Positions 31,147-40,226 are shown, numbered from the stretch's first letter. The stretch: 64,000 bases of DNA from VRUE01 sp963725085 (GCA_963725085.1 CAVRXM010000005.1:558001-622000), one strand, 5' to 3'. Notes: generated by a model not told the origin, from the sequence alone. Numbers and translations: made by a program.

Positions 31147-33034
31147 ATGGTGATCCCGGCCGGCCACCCCACCCTTCGGCAGGCGGTTGTGCGAGGTGGT
31201 CGAGGCGCATGACTCGGGCGGCTACCGCGTCTTCTCGCTGCGCGACCCGGAGGGGCCGGCGCCGCTGGCGGGCCAGTTCTACATGCTCGCCGCCGGGCGC
31301 CACTGGGAGGGGACGGGGCAGCGCCCGTTCCTTCCGCGGGCGCTATCGGTCGCCGACGCGGTCGAGGAGGACGGGGCCCTTCGGCTCGATTTCCTGATCG
31401 AGGGGATCGGGCCGGGCACCGACCGGCTCTGCGAGCTTGAGCCGGGCGACGGAGTCTGGGTCAACGGCCCGCTCGGCAACAGCTTCTCCGAGCCCCGCCG
31501 GCTGGCTCCGGGGGCCGCCGGGGCGATCCTCGTCGGCGGCGGGATCGGGATCGCGCCCCTCGCCCTCCTGCGCCGCGCCCTCTCCGACCGGGGGGTCCCG
31601 ACCCGCGTCCTGCTCGGCTTCCGCGACCGCGCCCACTCGGGTGGGCTCGACGACCTCTTCGCCTGCTGCGAGGTCCGGCTCGCGAGCGAGGACGGGCATG
31701 CCGGGCACGCCGGCTATGTCACAGACCTGCTGGCGACGATGCTCGCGGGCGACGACGCCGCCGGCGCCGCCGTCTACGCCTGCGGCCCACCGCCGATGCT
31801 CGACGCGGTGGGGGAGATGTGCGCCGACCGCGGCGTCGCCGCGGAGCTGGCCCACGAGGCCCCGATGGCCTGCGGCTTCGGCGCCTGCTACGGCTGCGCC
31901 GTCCCTCGCCCCGACGGCGACGGCTACATCCGCCTCTGCGTCGACGGCCCCGTGCTTCGCGTTGGCGCGGCCTCTCCCGCGGATGCGCGAGCGCAGGGAG
32001 GGTCGAGGACAGCTCGAGCCTGCAGATCCGCCTCTGCGACGGCGTCAGGACCCGCGGGCCAGGCCGCCCCCGAGAAAGCTTTAGCTACCGCAGGGGGTGG
32101 GGGGTCCCCTGCGGCGACAGGACCCGCCGGCCCAGACGCGATCGAGTTCTGCGGGATGCAGCTGCGCAACCCGGTAATCAACGCATCGGGAACGTTCGAC
32201 GCAATCGCCGCCCGGCGGGTGTACGGGGACGCCCTCCTCGAGCGATTCCCGTTCGCCGCGTTCGTCTCGAAGACGATCACGCTGGAGCCGCGGGCGGGCA
32301 ACGAGCCGCAGCGGATCTGGGAGACGCCCGCCGGGATGATCAACTCGATCGGCCTGCCGAACAGGGGGCTCGAGGGTTTCCTCGCCATCGACCTGCCGCA
32401 GCTGGCTCAGCTGCCGGTGCCGCTGATCGTCTCGGTGATGGCGACCAGCCGCGAGGACTTCGCCCGCCTCGTCGAAGGGGTCGCGGGTCGCGAGGAGGTC
32501 GCGGCGATCGAGCTCAACGTCTCCTGCCCCAACGTCCACTCCGGCCTGATCGTCGGCGAGCAGCCGCTGGAAACCTCGGCGCTGCTCGAAGCGCTGCGGC
32601 CATTGACCGAGAAGCCGCTGATCGTGAAGCTGACGCCGAACGTCGCCGACCCGGCGTCGGTCGCGGTCGCGGCCGAGGAGAGCGGGGCGGACGCGATCTC
32701 GCTGATCAACACCATGAAGGCGAGCGCGATCGATCCGGCGACCGGCAGACCGGGAATCGCGGCCGGTCACGGCGGCCTCTCGGGCCCGGCGGTGCGACCG
32801 ATCGCAGTGGCCCAGGTCCGTGCCGTCGCCGCCGCGACGCGGCTCCCGATCGTCGGCATGGGAGGGGTCGAAAGCGGCTCCGACGGGCAGGAACTGCTCG
32901 CCGCCGGGGCCACGCTGGTGGCGATCGGGACCGAGAGCTTTCGCGACCCGGCGGCCGGGAATCGGGTCGCCGCCGAGCTCGCCATCCTCGATTTTGAGAA
33001 CCGTGGCCTCGACCTCAGGTCCAGGTCTAGGTGA
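31147..33034 (+). CDS. pyrD: PyrK-PyrD fusion: dihydroorotate dehydrogenase electron-transfer plus catalytic subunit
   Basis: One frame of 615 codons from 31187 holds both parts. Residues 1-255 are PyrK-like: FAD/NAD binding (GQRPFLPRALSVAD, GAILVGGGIGIAPL) and a 2Fe-2S Cys cluster (ACGFGACYGCAVP ... IRLCVDGPVL). Residues about 315-610 are class 1B PyrD: DAIEFCGMQLRNPVINASGTFD, the active Cys in ELNVSCPNVHSG, and LINTMKASAIDPATGRPG. A 55-residue Ala/Gly/Pro-rich linker joins them with no start codon before the PyrD part. The true start is probably ATG 31147, one merged base (near 31171) out of frame with the rest. It oxidises dihydroorotate to orotate with NAD+. Confidence 0.87.
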
Positions 33035-33061
33035 ATTTCGCCGAAATTGGCGAACACCCCC

Positions 33062-33089
33062 TTGCGCACCCGTGACCCGCGGCTATACT
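33062..33089 (+). promoter_or_regulatory. mihF promoter
   Basis: TTGCGC (33062-33067), 16 nt spacer, TATACT (33084-33089). Transcription should start at 33096-33100, essentially on the ATG at 33100, so the message is leaderless. A small hairpin (ttcgcc/ggcgaa, about 33037-33054) precedes it after pyrD. Confidence 0.65.
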
Positions 33090-33099
33090 CGCCGCCCAC

Positions 33100-33432
33100 A
33101 TGCCCGCCCCAGTCAAGACGTCATCCGCGGCCCCGGAGAGGTCCCTGGACCAGCGGATGGACGCCCTCCGGCGGGCCAACGGCATCCGCACCGCCCGGGC
33201 CAAGCTGAAGAAGGACCTGAAAGCCGGCAAGGCGAGCATCAACGCGCTCCTCCTCGATCCGCCCGAGTACGTCATGACCGCCAAGGTCTTCGACATGCTC
33301 CTCGCGGTTCCGAAGTACGGCCGGGTCAAGACCAACCGGATCCTCAACCAGTGCCGGATCTCGCCGTCGAAGACGATCGGCGGCCTCTCGGAACGGCAGC
33401 GCGCCGAGCTCGTCTCCCAGCTCCGCCGCTAG
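33100..33432 (+). CDS. mihF: Actinobacterial integration host factor
   Basis: 110 residues. The core (MDALRRANGIRTARAKLKKDLKAG, DPPEYVMTAKVFDMLLAVP, YGRVKTNRILNQCRISPSKTIGGL) matches mIHF/sIHF, the actinobacteria-specific nucleoid protein with an S13-like helix-two-turn-helix fold, unrelated to HU/IHF. It sits next to gmk as in mycobacteria and Streptomyces. Its own promoter reads straight onto the ATG, without a Shine-Dalgarno sequence. Confidence 0.95.
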   Translation: MPAPVKTSSAAPERSLDQRMDALRRANGIRTARAKLKKDLKAGKASINALLLDPPEYVMTAKVFDMLLAVPKYGRVKTNRILNQCRISPSKTIGGLSERQRAELVSQLRR

Positions 33433-33466
33433 CGACCGCGCGGCCGGTCAGTATCCGGCCCGTCCG

Positions 33467-34046
33467 ATGTCGAAGGTCTTCGTAATCACTGGGCCCTCGG
33501 GGGTCGGCAAGGGCACGCTGATCGCGAAGCTTCTCGAACGGGTCCCGGGCCTCGAGCTCTCGGTCTCGGCGACCACGCGGGAGCCGCGCGAGGGCGAGGT
33601 CGGAGGGCGCGACTACCACTTCCTCAGCCGCGAGGAGTTCGACGAGAGGGTCGACGCCGACGACTTCCTCGAGTTCGCGACCTACAGCGGCAACCGCTAC
33701 GGGACGCTCCGCTCGGAGGTCCGCCGCCGGCTCGACGAGGGGGTTTCGGTGCTGCTCGAGATCGAGGTCCAGGGAGCGCGCCAGGTGCGGGCCGCGATGC
33801 GCGAGTCGATCCAGGTCTTCATCGGGCCACCCGACCCCGGCGAGCTGCGACGCCGCCTCGAGCGCCGCGGCACCGACTCCGATCAGGCGATCGACGCCAG
33901 GCTCGAGGTCGCCGAGCAGGAGCTCGCGGCCCAGGACGAGTTCGCATTACCGGATCGTCAACGACGACCTCGAGCGGGCCGCGGCCGAGCTGGAGGGAAT
34001 CGTGCGCGCCGAGCTCGGGCTTTCTCTAGACTCCCCGGCCGAATGA
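33467..34046 (+). CDS. gmk: Guanylate kinase (one frameshift)
   Basis: About 192 residues. P-loop ITGPSGVGKGTL (8-19), the GMP-binding region SVSATTREPREGEVGGRDYHFL, and LLEIEVQGARQV. After QDEF the frame changes by one base near 33943, and the expected continuation (YRIVNDDLERAAAELEGIV) runs to the stop at 34046. Without the shift the frame fuses into rpoZ. It phosphorylates GMP to GDP. Its stop overlaps the rpoZ ATG. Confidence 0.93.
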
Positions 34047-34276
34047 TCAAGCCACGTGTAGACAAGCTTCTCGAGCACGCCGACTCGCATTACGCCGCGG
34101 TCGTCGTCTCGGCGAAGCGAGCGAGACAGATAAACAGCTACTTCCACAGCCTCGGCGAAGGCAGCTTCGGCGAGTACCCGCCGCCGATGGTCGAGACCCA
34201 TGGCGAGGCGAACTACCTCTCGATGGCTCTCGAGGAGCTCGCCGAGGGCAAGCTCAAATACGAGTACCGCGCCTAG
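34043..34276 (+). CDS. rpoZ: RNA polymerase omega subunit
   Basis: 77 residues: MIKPRVDKLLEHADSHYAAVVVSAKRARQINSYF, then EALEELAEGKLKYE-like C-terminal helix (ALEELAEGKLKYEYRA). The AKRARQIN motif is the hallmark of omega, which helps assemble beta-prime. Position between gmk and coaBC is the standard bacterial order. ATG 34043 overlaps the gmk stop. Confidence 0.93.
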   Translation: MIKPRVDKLLEHADSHYAAVVVSAKRARQINSYFHSLGEGSFGEYPPPMVETHGEANYLSMALEELAEGKLKYEYRA

Positions 34277-34301
34277 GCGCACCGTATCCAGGAGGTCGCA
34301 G

Positions 34302-35552
34302 ATGGCCCGAATCCTGCTCGGCGTAAGCGGCGGGATCGCCGCCTACAAGTCGCTGGAGCTGGCCCGGCTGGCCACCCTGGCCGGCCACGGCGTGCGGGTC
34401 GTCATGACCGAGAACGCCGGTCGCTTCGTCGGCGCCGCGTCGTTCGAGGGGATCACGGGCGCGCCGGCGCTCACCTCGGAGTTCGAGCGCGACCCGCTGC
34501 GCGGTGCCTTCCCCGGCGACGCCGCCCCCGAGCACGACCCGATCGGGCACCTCGAGTTCGCCGCCAACTGCGACGCCTACCTCGTCGCCCCGGCCTCGGC
34601 GAACACCCTCGCCAAGCTGGCGGCCGGAATGGCCGACTCGATGCTGACGACCTCATTCCTCGCCTGCGCCTCGCCGCGGCTGGTCGCGCCGGCGATGAAC
34701 GACCGCATGTACGCCGACCCCGCGACGCAGGAGAACATCGCCGCCCTCCGCGGGCGCGGCATCACCGTGATCGAGCCCGAGGAGGGGCTGCTGGCGTCGC
34801 GCGGCGAGCACGGTCGCGGCCGGCTGCCCGACCCGGCGCGTCTGCTGGAACGGGTCGAGGCCGTGCTCCCCGGCGGCGACCGCCCGTGGGACGGCCTCCG
34901 CGTCCTCGTTACTGCCGGCGGCACCCGCGAGCCGATCGACACCGTCCGCTTCATCGGCAATCGCTCGAGCGGCCGCATGGGCCTCGCCCTCGCCTCCGCG
35001 GCGGCGCGCCGCGGCGCCGAGGTGACCCTGGTCGCCGCCAACGTCGCCCTGCCCGAGCCCGCCGGCGTGCGCCGGATCGACGTCGAGACCGCCGACCAGC
35101 TCGCCGAGGCGGCCCGGGCGGAGTTTCCCGCCTGCCAGGTCCTGCTGATGGCCGCCGCGCCGGCCGACTTCAGGCCGCCGGCGGCCGAGCCCGGAAAGCT
35201 GAAGCGCGCCGAGGGCCTCGAGCTCCGGCTCGAGCCGACCGAGGACATCCTCGCCGGCCTCGCCGCCCAACGTGGCGCCGGGCAGACGATCGTCGGCTTC
35301 GCCGCCGAAGCGGGGGAGGGGGCCCGCGAGCGCGCCCGCGAGAAGCGCAGCCGCAAGGGAGTCGACCTGATCGTGCTCAACGACGTCTCCGACCCGGCGA
35401 TCGGGTTCGAGAGCGAGGAAAACGCGGTGACGCTGATCGACGCCGAGTCCGAATCGGAGGTGCCGATCGCCAGCAAGGAGGAGATCGCTGGGGCGATCCT
35501 CGACCGGGTCGACGAGCTGCGCCGGCCGGGCGCAAGGAGCGGGCTATACTGA
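34302..35552 (+). CDS. coaBC: Bifunctional phosphopantothenoylcysteine decarboxylase / phosphopantothenate-cysteine ligase
   Basis: 416 residues. The N-terminal CoaC flavoprotein domain has LGVSGGIAAYKSLEL, VAPASANTLAKLAAGMADSM and the catalytic-loop APAMNDRMY. The C-terminal CoaB domain starts near 190 with VLVTAGGTREPIDTVRFIGN, then SSGRMGLALA, AAAPADFRP, VGFAAEAGEG and VLNDVS. It carries out two consecutive steps of coenzyme A synthesis. A clear AGGAGGT ribosome binding site lies before ATG 34302, unlike most neighbours. Confidence 0.96.
   Translation: MARILLGVSGGIAAYKSLELARLATLAGHGVRVVMTENAGRFVGAASFEGITGAPALTSEFERDPLRGAFPGDAAPEHDPIGHLEFAANCDAYLVAPASANTLAKLAAGMADSMLTTSFLACASPRLVAPAMNDRMYADPATQENIAALRGRGITVIEPEEGLLASRGEHGRGRLPDPARLLERVEAVLPGGDRPWDGLRVLVTAGGTREPIDTVRFIGNRSSGRMGLALASAAARRGAEVTLVAANVALPEPAGVRRIDVETADQLAEAARAEFPACQVLLMAAAPADFRPPAAEPGKLKRAEGLELRLEPTEDILAGLAAQRGAGQTIVGFAAEAGEGARERAREKRSRKGVDLIVLNDVSDPAIGFESEENAVTLIDAESESEVPIASKEEIAGAILDRVDELRRPGARSGLY
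35545..35550 (+). promoter_or_regulatory. Candidate -10 box for the rimP-nusA operon
   Basis: TATACT at the very end of coaBC. No clear -35 is seen. It would start a transcript of about 65 nt before rimP, spanning the terminator hairpin that follows. Confidence 0.4.
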
Positions 35553-35584
35553 ATTTAAGCTTTTTCGTGCCTAGCAGTCTCGAG

Positions 35585-35610
35585 AAGTGGGCCTGGCCCA
35601 CTTTTTTTTC
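35585..35610 (+). terminator. Intrinsic terminator between coaBC and rimP (possible attenuator)
   Basis: aagtgggc and gcccactt form an 8-bp stem with a 3-4 nt loop, followed by a run of T (to 35609). It ends coaBC transcripts, but lies downstream of the TATACT element, so it may also limit entry into rimP-nusA-infB. Confidence 0.85.
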
Positions 35611-35622
35611 GCCCCAAATCAG

Positions 35623-35907
35623 ATGGAAGACCTCAAGAACGACATCCAGCAGCAGCTCCACGACCTCGACCAGCAGATCGAGCTGGTCGCGGTCGAGCGA
35701 CCCGGGTCGGAGGCGCTCCGGCTCTTCGTCGACCACCCCGACGGGGTGGACCTGGCGCTCTGCGAACGGGTGACCAAGCACCTCAACCACCTGCTGGTCG
35801 ACTACTCGCTCGAGGTCTCCTCGCCGGGCCCGAAGTATCGCCGCCCCAGTCCAGTTTCCGACACTTCGCAGAGGATCCGCGAGGGTGAGCCCGAGGAGGT
35901 TCAGTGA
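35623..35907 (+). CDS. rimP: Short RimP-like ribosome maturation factor (C-terminal domain missing)
   Basis: 94 residues. The N-terminal RimP domain is recognisable (DQQIELVAVERPGSEALRLFVDHPDGVDLALCERVTKHL, ending YSLEVSSPG), but after SPG the protein has an unrelated polar tail (KYRRPSPVSDTSQRIREG) and stops, where RimP normally continues with an SH3-like domain of about 70 residues. Context (directly before nusA, overlapping its start) supports RimP. The loss is either real in this lineage or a consensus error larger than one base; neither other frame restores the SH3 domain. Confidence 0.72.
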   Translation: MEDLKNDIQQQLHDLDQQIELVAVERPGSEALRLFVDHPDGVDLALCERVTKHLNHLLVDYSLEVSSPGPKYRRPSPVSDTSQRIREGEPEEVQ

Positions 35908-37649
35908 GTAAAGAGATCGTCGACGCAATCAGAGCCCTCGAGCAGGAAAAGGGGATCGCCGCCGACACCCTGATGGACGCCCTCGCGGACGCCCTCCTGT
36001 CCGCATATAAGAAGACGCCGGGGGCGGCCAAATACGCCCGCGTCGACCTCGATCACGAGACCGGCGACTTCCGCGTCTTCGAACTGATCCTGCCGCCGGA
36101 GCTTGAGGAGAAGCTCCTGGCCGAGGCCGCCGAAGCGCAGGAAGAGGAGGAGCGCGAGATCGACCCCGAGACGGGCGAGCTGCGCGAGCTCGAGGATCCC
36201 GAGCTCGACCCCGAGATGATCGCCCCCTACGAGGACCAGATCACGACCCGGGACGTGACCCCCGACGACTTCGGCCGGATCGCAGCCCAGACCGCCAAGC
36301 AGGTGATCCTGCAGCGGATCCGCGAGGCCGAACGGATGATGATGTTCGAGGAGTACCAGGACCGGGTCGGCGAGCTGATCACCGGGATCATCCAGCAGTC
36401 CGACAAGCGCTACACGCTGGTCCAGCTGCGCGAGCGGGTCGAGGCGCTGCTGCCGAAGTCCGAGCAGGTCTACAACGAGCGCTACGACCACGGGATGCGG
36501 GTCAAGGCGGTGATCACCGACGTCTCCGACTCGACCAAAGGCCCGGCGATCGTCGTCTCGCGGCGCAGCCCCGAGCTGATCAAGAGCCTGTTCGAAATGG
36601 AGGTCCCGGAGATCGCCGACAAGCTGGTCGAGATCGTCGGCGTCGCCCGCGAGCCGGGCTACCGCTCGAAGATCGCCGTGATCTCCCACGCCGACGGGGT
36701 CGACCCGGTCGGCGCCTGCGTCGGCCCGCGGGGCTCGCGGGTTCGGATGGTCGTCTCCGAGCTGCGCGGCGAGAAGATCGACATCATCCCCCACAACGAC
36801 GAGCCCGCCCGGTTCGTCGCCAAGGCCCTCTCGCCCGCCCGGGTGCGCGAGGTCATCGTCGACGACGAGGGGCGCCAGGCGACCGTGATCGTCCCCGATG
36901 ACCAGCTCTCGCTGGCGATCGGCCGCGACGGCCAGAACGCCCGCCTCGCCGCCCGCCTGACCGGCTGGCGCGTCGACATCAAGTCCGAGACGGAGTTCGC
37001 GCAAGAGGAGGAGGAGATCGAGTACGAGGGCGAGGAGCAGTCCGACGGCCACTGCATGGCGGTGCTGGCCAACGGGCGTCGCTGCCCTAACGCCGCGATC
37101 GGCGGCTCCTCCTACTGCGGCCTTCCCGCCCACCAGGCTCTGAGCCGGTTCGAGACCAACCAGATCGAGATCCTGGCGCCGCTTGCCGAGGGCGAGATCG
37201 AGATCCTCGCCGACCCCGACGCCGACCAAGGCCAGGTGACGGAGATCGTCGGCCGGGCCGAGGCCGAGTTCGTCGAGGAGGCCGAGGAGGAGGTCGCGGA
37301 GGAGCAGGCGGCCGAGGACGCCGACGAAGAGGCGGAGGCGGAGGCCGAGGCGGAGGGCGCGATCGAGGACTCCGACGCCGTCGAGGAAGTCGTCGAGGAA
37401 GCGGAAGAGGCCGAGGAGGCCCAGGTCGCCGTCGACGACGATGCGACACCCGCCGCCCCCGGAAGCGAAGCTGAGGAGGCGGCGGTTGATGGCGAAGCCG
37501 TGCCCGAGGCCGACGACGATCACGATCTGACTCCTTCGGAGGAGGCGGACAGGATTAATTCCGAGGGCCCCGATGGAGCCGCCGAGTCGCAAGACGAGGA
37601 GCCCGAGGCCGCTGAGGAAGGCTCGGCCGAGGAGGTTGAGCAGGCCTAG
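35904..37649 (+). CDS. nusA: Transcription termination/antitermination factor NusA with C-terminal zinc-binding motif and acidic tail
   Basis: 581 residues. N-terminal RNAP-binding domain, S1 domain (about 150-215, MRVKAVITDVSDSTKGPAIVVSRR), and two KH domains (VGACVGPRGSRVRMVVSEL; LAIGRDGQNARLAARLTGW). Beyond the normal end near 365 comes a Cys-rich motif: Cys384, Cys394, Cys405, His410 (CMAVLANGRRC, CPNAAIGGSSYC, CGLPAH), then about 150 residues dominated by Glu, Asp and Ala. GTG 35904 overlaps the rimP stop. NusA tunes pausing and termination; the extension's role is unknown. Confidence 0.93.
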   Translation: MSKEIVDAIRALEQEKGIAADTLMDALADALLSAYKKTPGAAKYARVDLDHETGDFRVFELILPPELEEKLLAEAAEAQEEEEREIDPETGELRELEDPELDPEMIAPYEDQITTRDVTPDDFGRIAAQTAKQVILQRIREAERMMMFEEYQDRVGELITGIIQQSDKRYTLVQLRERVEALLPKSEQVYNERYDHGMRVKAVITDVSDSTKGPAIVVSRRSPELIKSLFEMEVPEIADKLVEIVGVAREPGYRSKIAVISHADGVDPVGACVGPRGSRVRMVVSELRGEKIDIIPHNDEPARFVAKALSPARVREVIVDDEGRQATVIVPDDQLSLAIGRDGQNARLAARLTGWRVDIKSETEFAQEEEEIEYEGEEQSDGHCMAVLANGRRCPNAAIGGSSYCGLPAHQALSRFETNQIEILAPLAEGEIEILADPDADQGQVTEIVGRAEAEFVEEAEEEVAEEQAAEDADEEAEAEAEAEGAIEDSDAVEEVVEEAEEAEEAQVAVDDDATPAAPGSEAEEAAVDGEAVPEADDDHDLTPSEEADRINSEGPDGAAESQDEEPEAAEEGSAEEVEQA

Positions 37650-39883
37650 TGGCCAAGAAGCGCGTTCACGAGATCGCCAAAGCCCAGGGCGTGACCAGCA
37701 AAGAGCTGCTGGCCGCGCTGAAGGCGGCGGGCGTCGAAGCGAAAGCCGCTGCGTCGAGCGTCGAGGAGACCGAGGCGCTGCAGGCGCTGTCGGGCTCGAA
37801 GGCGGCCGACGGCGACGGAGCCGCGGCGACAGCGACCAAAGCCAAACCGAAAGCGAAGGCCAAAGCCAAACCCGAGACGGCCGATGGCGCCCAGGGCGCG
37901 AAGCCGAACCCGAGCCCGGCCAAGGGCCCGGTGCGCCCGGCCGAGAAAAAAGCCGGGACCGGTGGAGCCGCGAAGAAACGCCGGGTCGTGATCGACTCCC
38001 AGGCCGCGCGCCGTGACCAGATGGGCGGCCCGCCGCCCCAGCGCCCGCCGCGCCGGCGCGGCGGCAGGCGCCGCCGGCCGCTGCTCGAGGAGCCGCCGGT
38101 CAAAGCCGAGGCGCCGGCGGAGCCGGAGGCGACAAAGGTCCAGTCCGGGGCCACCGTTCGCGAGGTCGCCGAGCTGCTCGGCCTCGGCAGCGCCGAGGTG
38201 ATCAAGAAGCTGATGACGATGGGGGAGATGGCGACCCTGACCCAGACCCTTACCGACGAGTCGATCAAGGCGATCGCCGACGAGTACGACCGCAAGATCG
38301 AGATCGTCACCGCCGCCGAGGAGGAGCCCGAGGCGCCCGGCTTCGAGGACTCCGATGAGAGCCTCTCGCCGCGGCCGCCGGTTGTGACGATCATGGGCCA
38401 CGTCGACCACGGCAAGACCTCCCTGCTCGACGCGATTCGCGAGACCGAGGTCGCCGCCGGCGAGGCAGGCGGGATCACCCAGCACATCGGCGCCTACCAG
38501 GTCCACCACGACGACAGGACGATCACCTTCCTCGACACGCCCGGCCACGCTGCGTTCACCGCGATGCGCGCCCGCGGCGCGAAGGTGACCGACGTCGCGG
38601 TGGTCGTCGTCGCAGCCGACGACGGCGTCATGCCGCAGACCAAAGAGGCGATCGACCACTCGCGCGCCGCCGACGTCCCGATCCTGATCGCCGTCAACAA
38701 GATCGACAAGGACGGCGCCCAGCCCGACCGGGTCCGCAACGAGCTCGCCTCGGACGGGCTCAACCCGGAGGAGTGGGGCGGCGACACGGTCTACGTCGAC
38801 GTTTCGGCCAAGACCCACGAAGGCCTCGACAACCTGCTCGACATGATTCTGCTCGTCTCCGAGCTCGAGGAGCTCTCGGCGAACCCCGACGCCCCCGCGT
38901 CGGGCACCGTCATCGAGTCCCAGCTCGACCCCGGCCGCGGCCCGGTCGTCAGCATCCTCGTCCAGCGCGGGACGCTCAAGGTCGGCGACGCCCTGGTTGC
39001 CGGCCCGCAGTGGGGAAGGGTGCGGGCGATGCACGACTTCACCGGCGACCGCGTCGAACAGGCGCTGCCGGGGATGCCGGTCGAGGTGCTCGGCTTCGAC
39101 GGCGTCTGCGAGGCGGGCGAGCTGGTCCGCGCGGTGGAGAACGATCGCCGTGCCCGGCAGCTCGCCCAGGAGCGCGCCAACCGCCTCAAGACCGAGGCCC
39201 TCGCACGCCGCCAGGCGCGCAAGGTCAGCCTCGAGGAGGTCTTCTCGCGGGCACAGGCGGGCGACATCAAGGAGCTCGACATCGTCCTCAAGGCCGACGT
39301 CGCCGGGTCACTCGAGGCGCTCCAGGACGAGATCGCCAAGGTCCCACAGGAGCAGGTCGGGATCAACATCATCCACTCCCAGACCGGCGGCATCAACGAG
39401 TCCGACGTGATGCTCGCCTCCGCCTCCAACGCGATCGTGATCGGCTTCAACGTGCGGCCCCTGGCCGACGCCAAGCGCGCCGCCGAGCGCGAGGGCGTCG
39501 ACGTCCGCACCTACTCGATCATCTACAAAATCACCGAGGACCTCCGCAACGCGATGGAGGGGATGCTCGAGGCGGTGGAGGTCGAAGAGACCCTCGGTGA
39601 GGCCGAGATCAAACAGACCTTCAAAGCCTCGAAAGTGGGCAGGATCGCCGGCTGCCTCGTCACCCAGGGCAAAGTCACCCGCGACGCAAGCGTCCGCCTG
39701 GTCCGGGAAGGGACCGTCATCTGGGACGGCAAACTCGGCTCCCTGCGCCGTTTCAAAGACAACGTCCAGGAGGTCGAGGAGGGCCAGGAGTGCGGCATCG
39801 TCCTCGAGGGCTACGCCGATGTGAAGGAGGGCGACGTGCTCGAGTTCTTCCAGACCAAGCAGGTCGAGCAGACGCTGGAGTAG
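37649..39883 (+). CDS. infB: Translation initiation factor IF-2
   Basis: 744 residues. IF2-N helix (KRVHEIAKAQGVTSKELLAALKAAG), a long Lys/Ala/Pro and Arg/Gly-rich linker (about 50-150), a second IF2-N subdomain (VREVAELLGLGSAEVIKKLM), then the GTPase (GHVDHGKTSLLDAI near 250, DTPGHAAF, NKIDKDGAQ), domain II, domain III and the fMet-tRNA binding C-domain. GTG 37649 overlaps the nusA stop TAG. No ylxR gene lies between nusA and infB, unlike many Gram-positive operons. Confidence 0.97.
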   Translation: MAKKRVHEIAKAQGVTSKELLAALKAAGVEAKAAASSVEETEALQALSGSKAADGDGAAATATKAKPKAKAKAKPETADGAQGAKPNPSPAKGPVRPAEKKAGTGGAAKKRRVVIDSQAARRDQMGGPPPQRPPRRRGGRRRRPLLEEPPVKAEAPAEPEATKVQSGATVREVAELLGLGSAEVIKKLMTMGEMATLTQTLTDESIKAIADEYDRKIEIVTAAEEEPEAPGFEDSDESLSPRPPVVTIMGHVDHGKTSLLDAIRETEVAAGEAGGITQHIGAYQVHHDDRTITFLDTPGHAAFTAMRARGAKVTDVAVVVVAADDGVMPQTKEAIDHSRAADVPILIAVNKIDKDGAQPDRVRNELASDGLNPEEWGGDTVYVDVSAKTHEGLDNLLDMILLVSELEELSANPDAPASGTVIESQLDPGRGPVVSILVQRGTLKVGDALVAGPQWGRVRAMHDFTGDRVEQALPGMPVEVLGFDGVCEAGELVRAVENDRRARQLAQERANRLKTEALARRQARKVSLEEVFSRAQAGDIKELDIVLKADVAGSLEALQDEIAKVPQEQVGINIIHSQTGGINESDVMLASASNAIVIGFNVRPLADAKRAAEREGVDVRTYSIIYKITEDLRNAMEGMLEAVEVEETLGEAEIKQTFKASKVGRIAGCLVTQGKVTRDASVRLVREGTVIWDGKLGSLRRFKDNVQEVEEGQECGIVLEGYADVKEGDVLEFFQTKQVEQTLE

Positions 39884-39884
39884 G

Positions 39885-40226
39885 ATGGCCGCTCCTCGCA
39901 TGCGCCGCGTAAACGAGGTGCTGCGCGAGGTGATCGGCGCGGCGATCGCCACCGACCTCAGCGACCCTCGCATCGGCTTCGTGACCGTGACCTCCGTCGA
40001 GACCAGCCCGGACCTGCGCACCGCCAAGGTGCACGTGAGCGTCCTCGGCAGCGAGGACGAGCGCGAGGCGACGCTCGAGGCGCTGCGCTCCTCGCACGGG
40101 GTCCTGCAGTCGAAGATCGCCGCCGAGACCAGAATGAAGAGGACCCCGACCCTGACCTTCCACTACGACCCGACCGTGGAGACCGGAATGCGGATCTCAC
40201 GGCTGCTGGAGGAGGACGATGGGTAG
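39885..40226 (+). CDS. rbfA: 30S ribosome-binding factor A
   Basis: 113 residues with a KH-like fold: RMRRVNEVLREVIGAAIATDLSDPRIGFVTVTSVETSPDLRTAKVHVSV (in pieces), LRSSHGVLQSKIA, RTPTLTFHYDPTVE. It binds immature 30S subunits and assists 16S maturation. It starts 1 nt after the infB stop and overlaps the next gene by 8 nt. Confidence 0.95.
   Translation: MAAPRMRRVNEVLREVIGAAIATDLSDPRIGFVTVTSVETSPDLRTAKVHVSVLGSEDEREATLEALRSSHGVLQSKIAAETRMKRTPTLTFHYDPTVETGMRISRLLEEDDG

Noticed and set aside
32098..32110. PyrD starting at a GTG in the linker
   Set aside because: The GTG near 32096 is out of frame with the PyrD core, and no in-frame ATG, GTG or TTG precedes DAIEFCGM.
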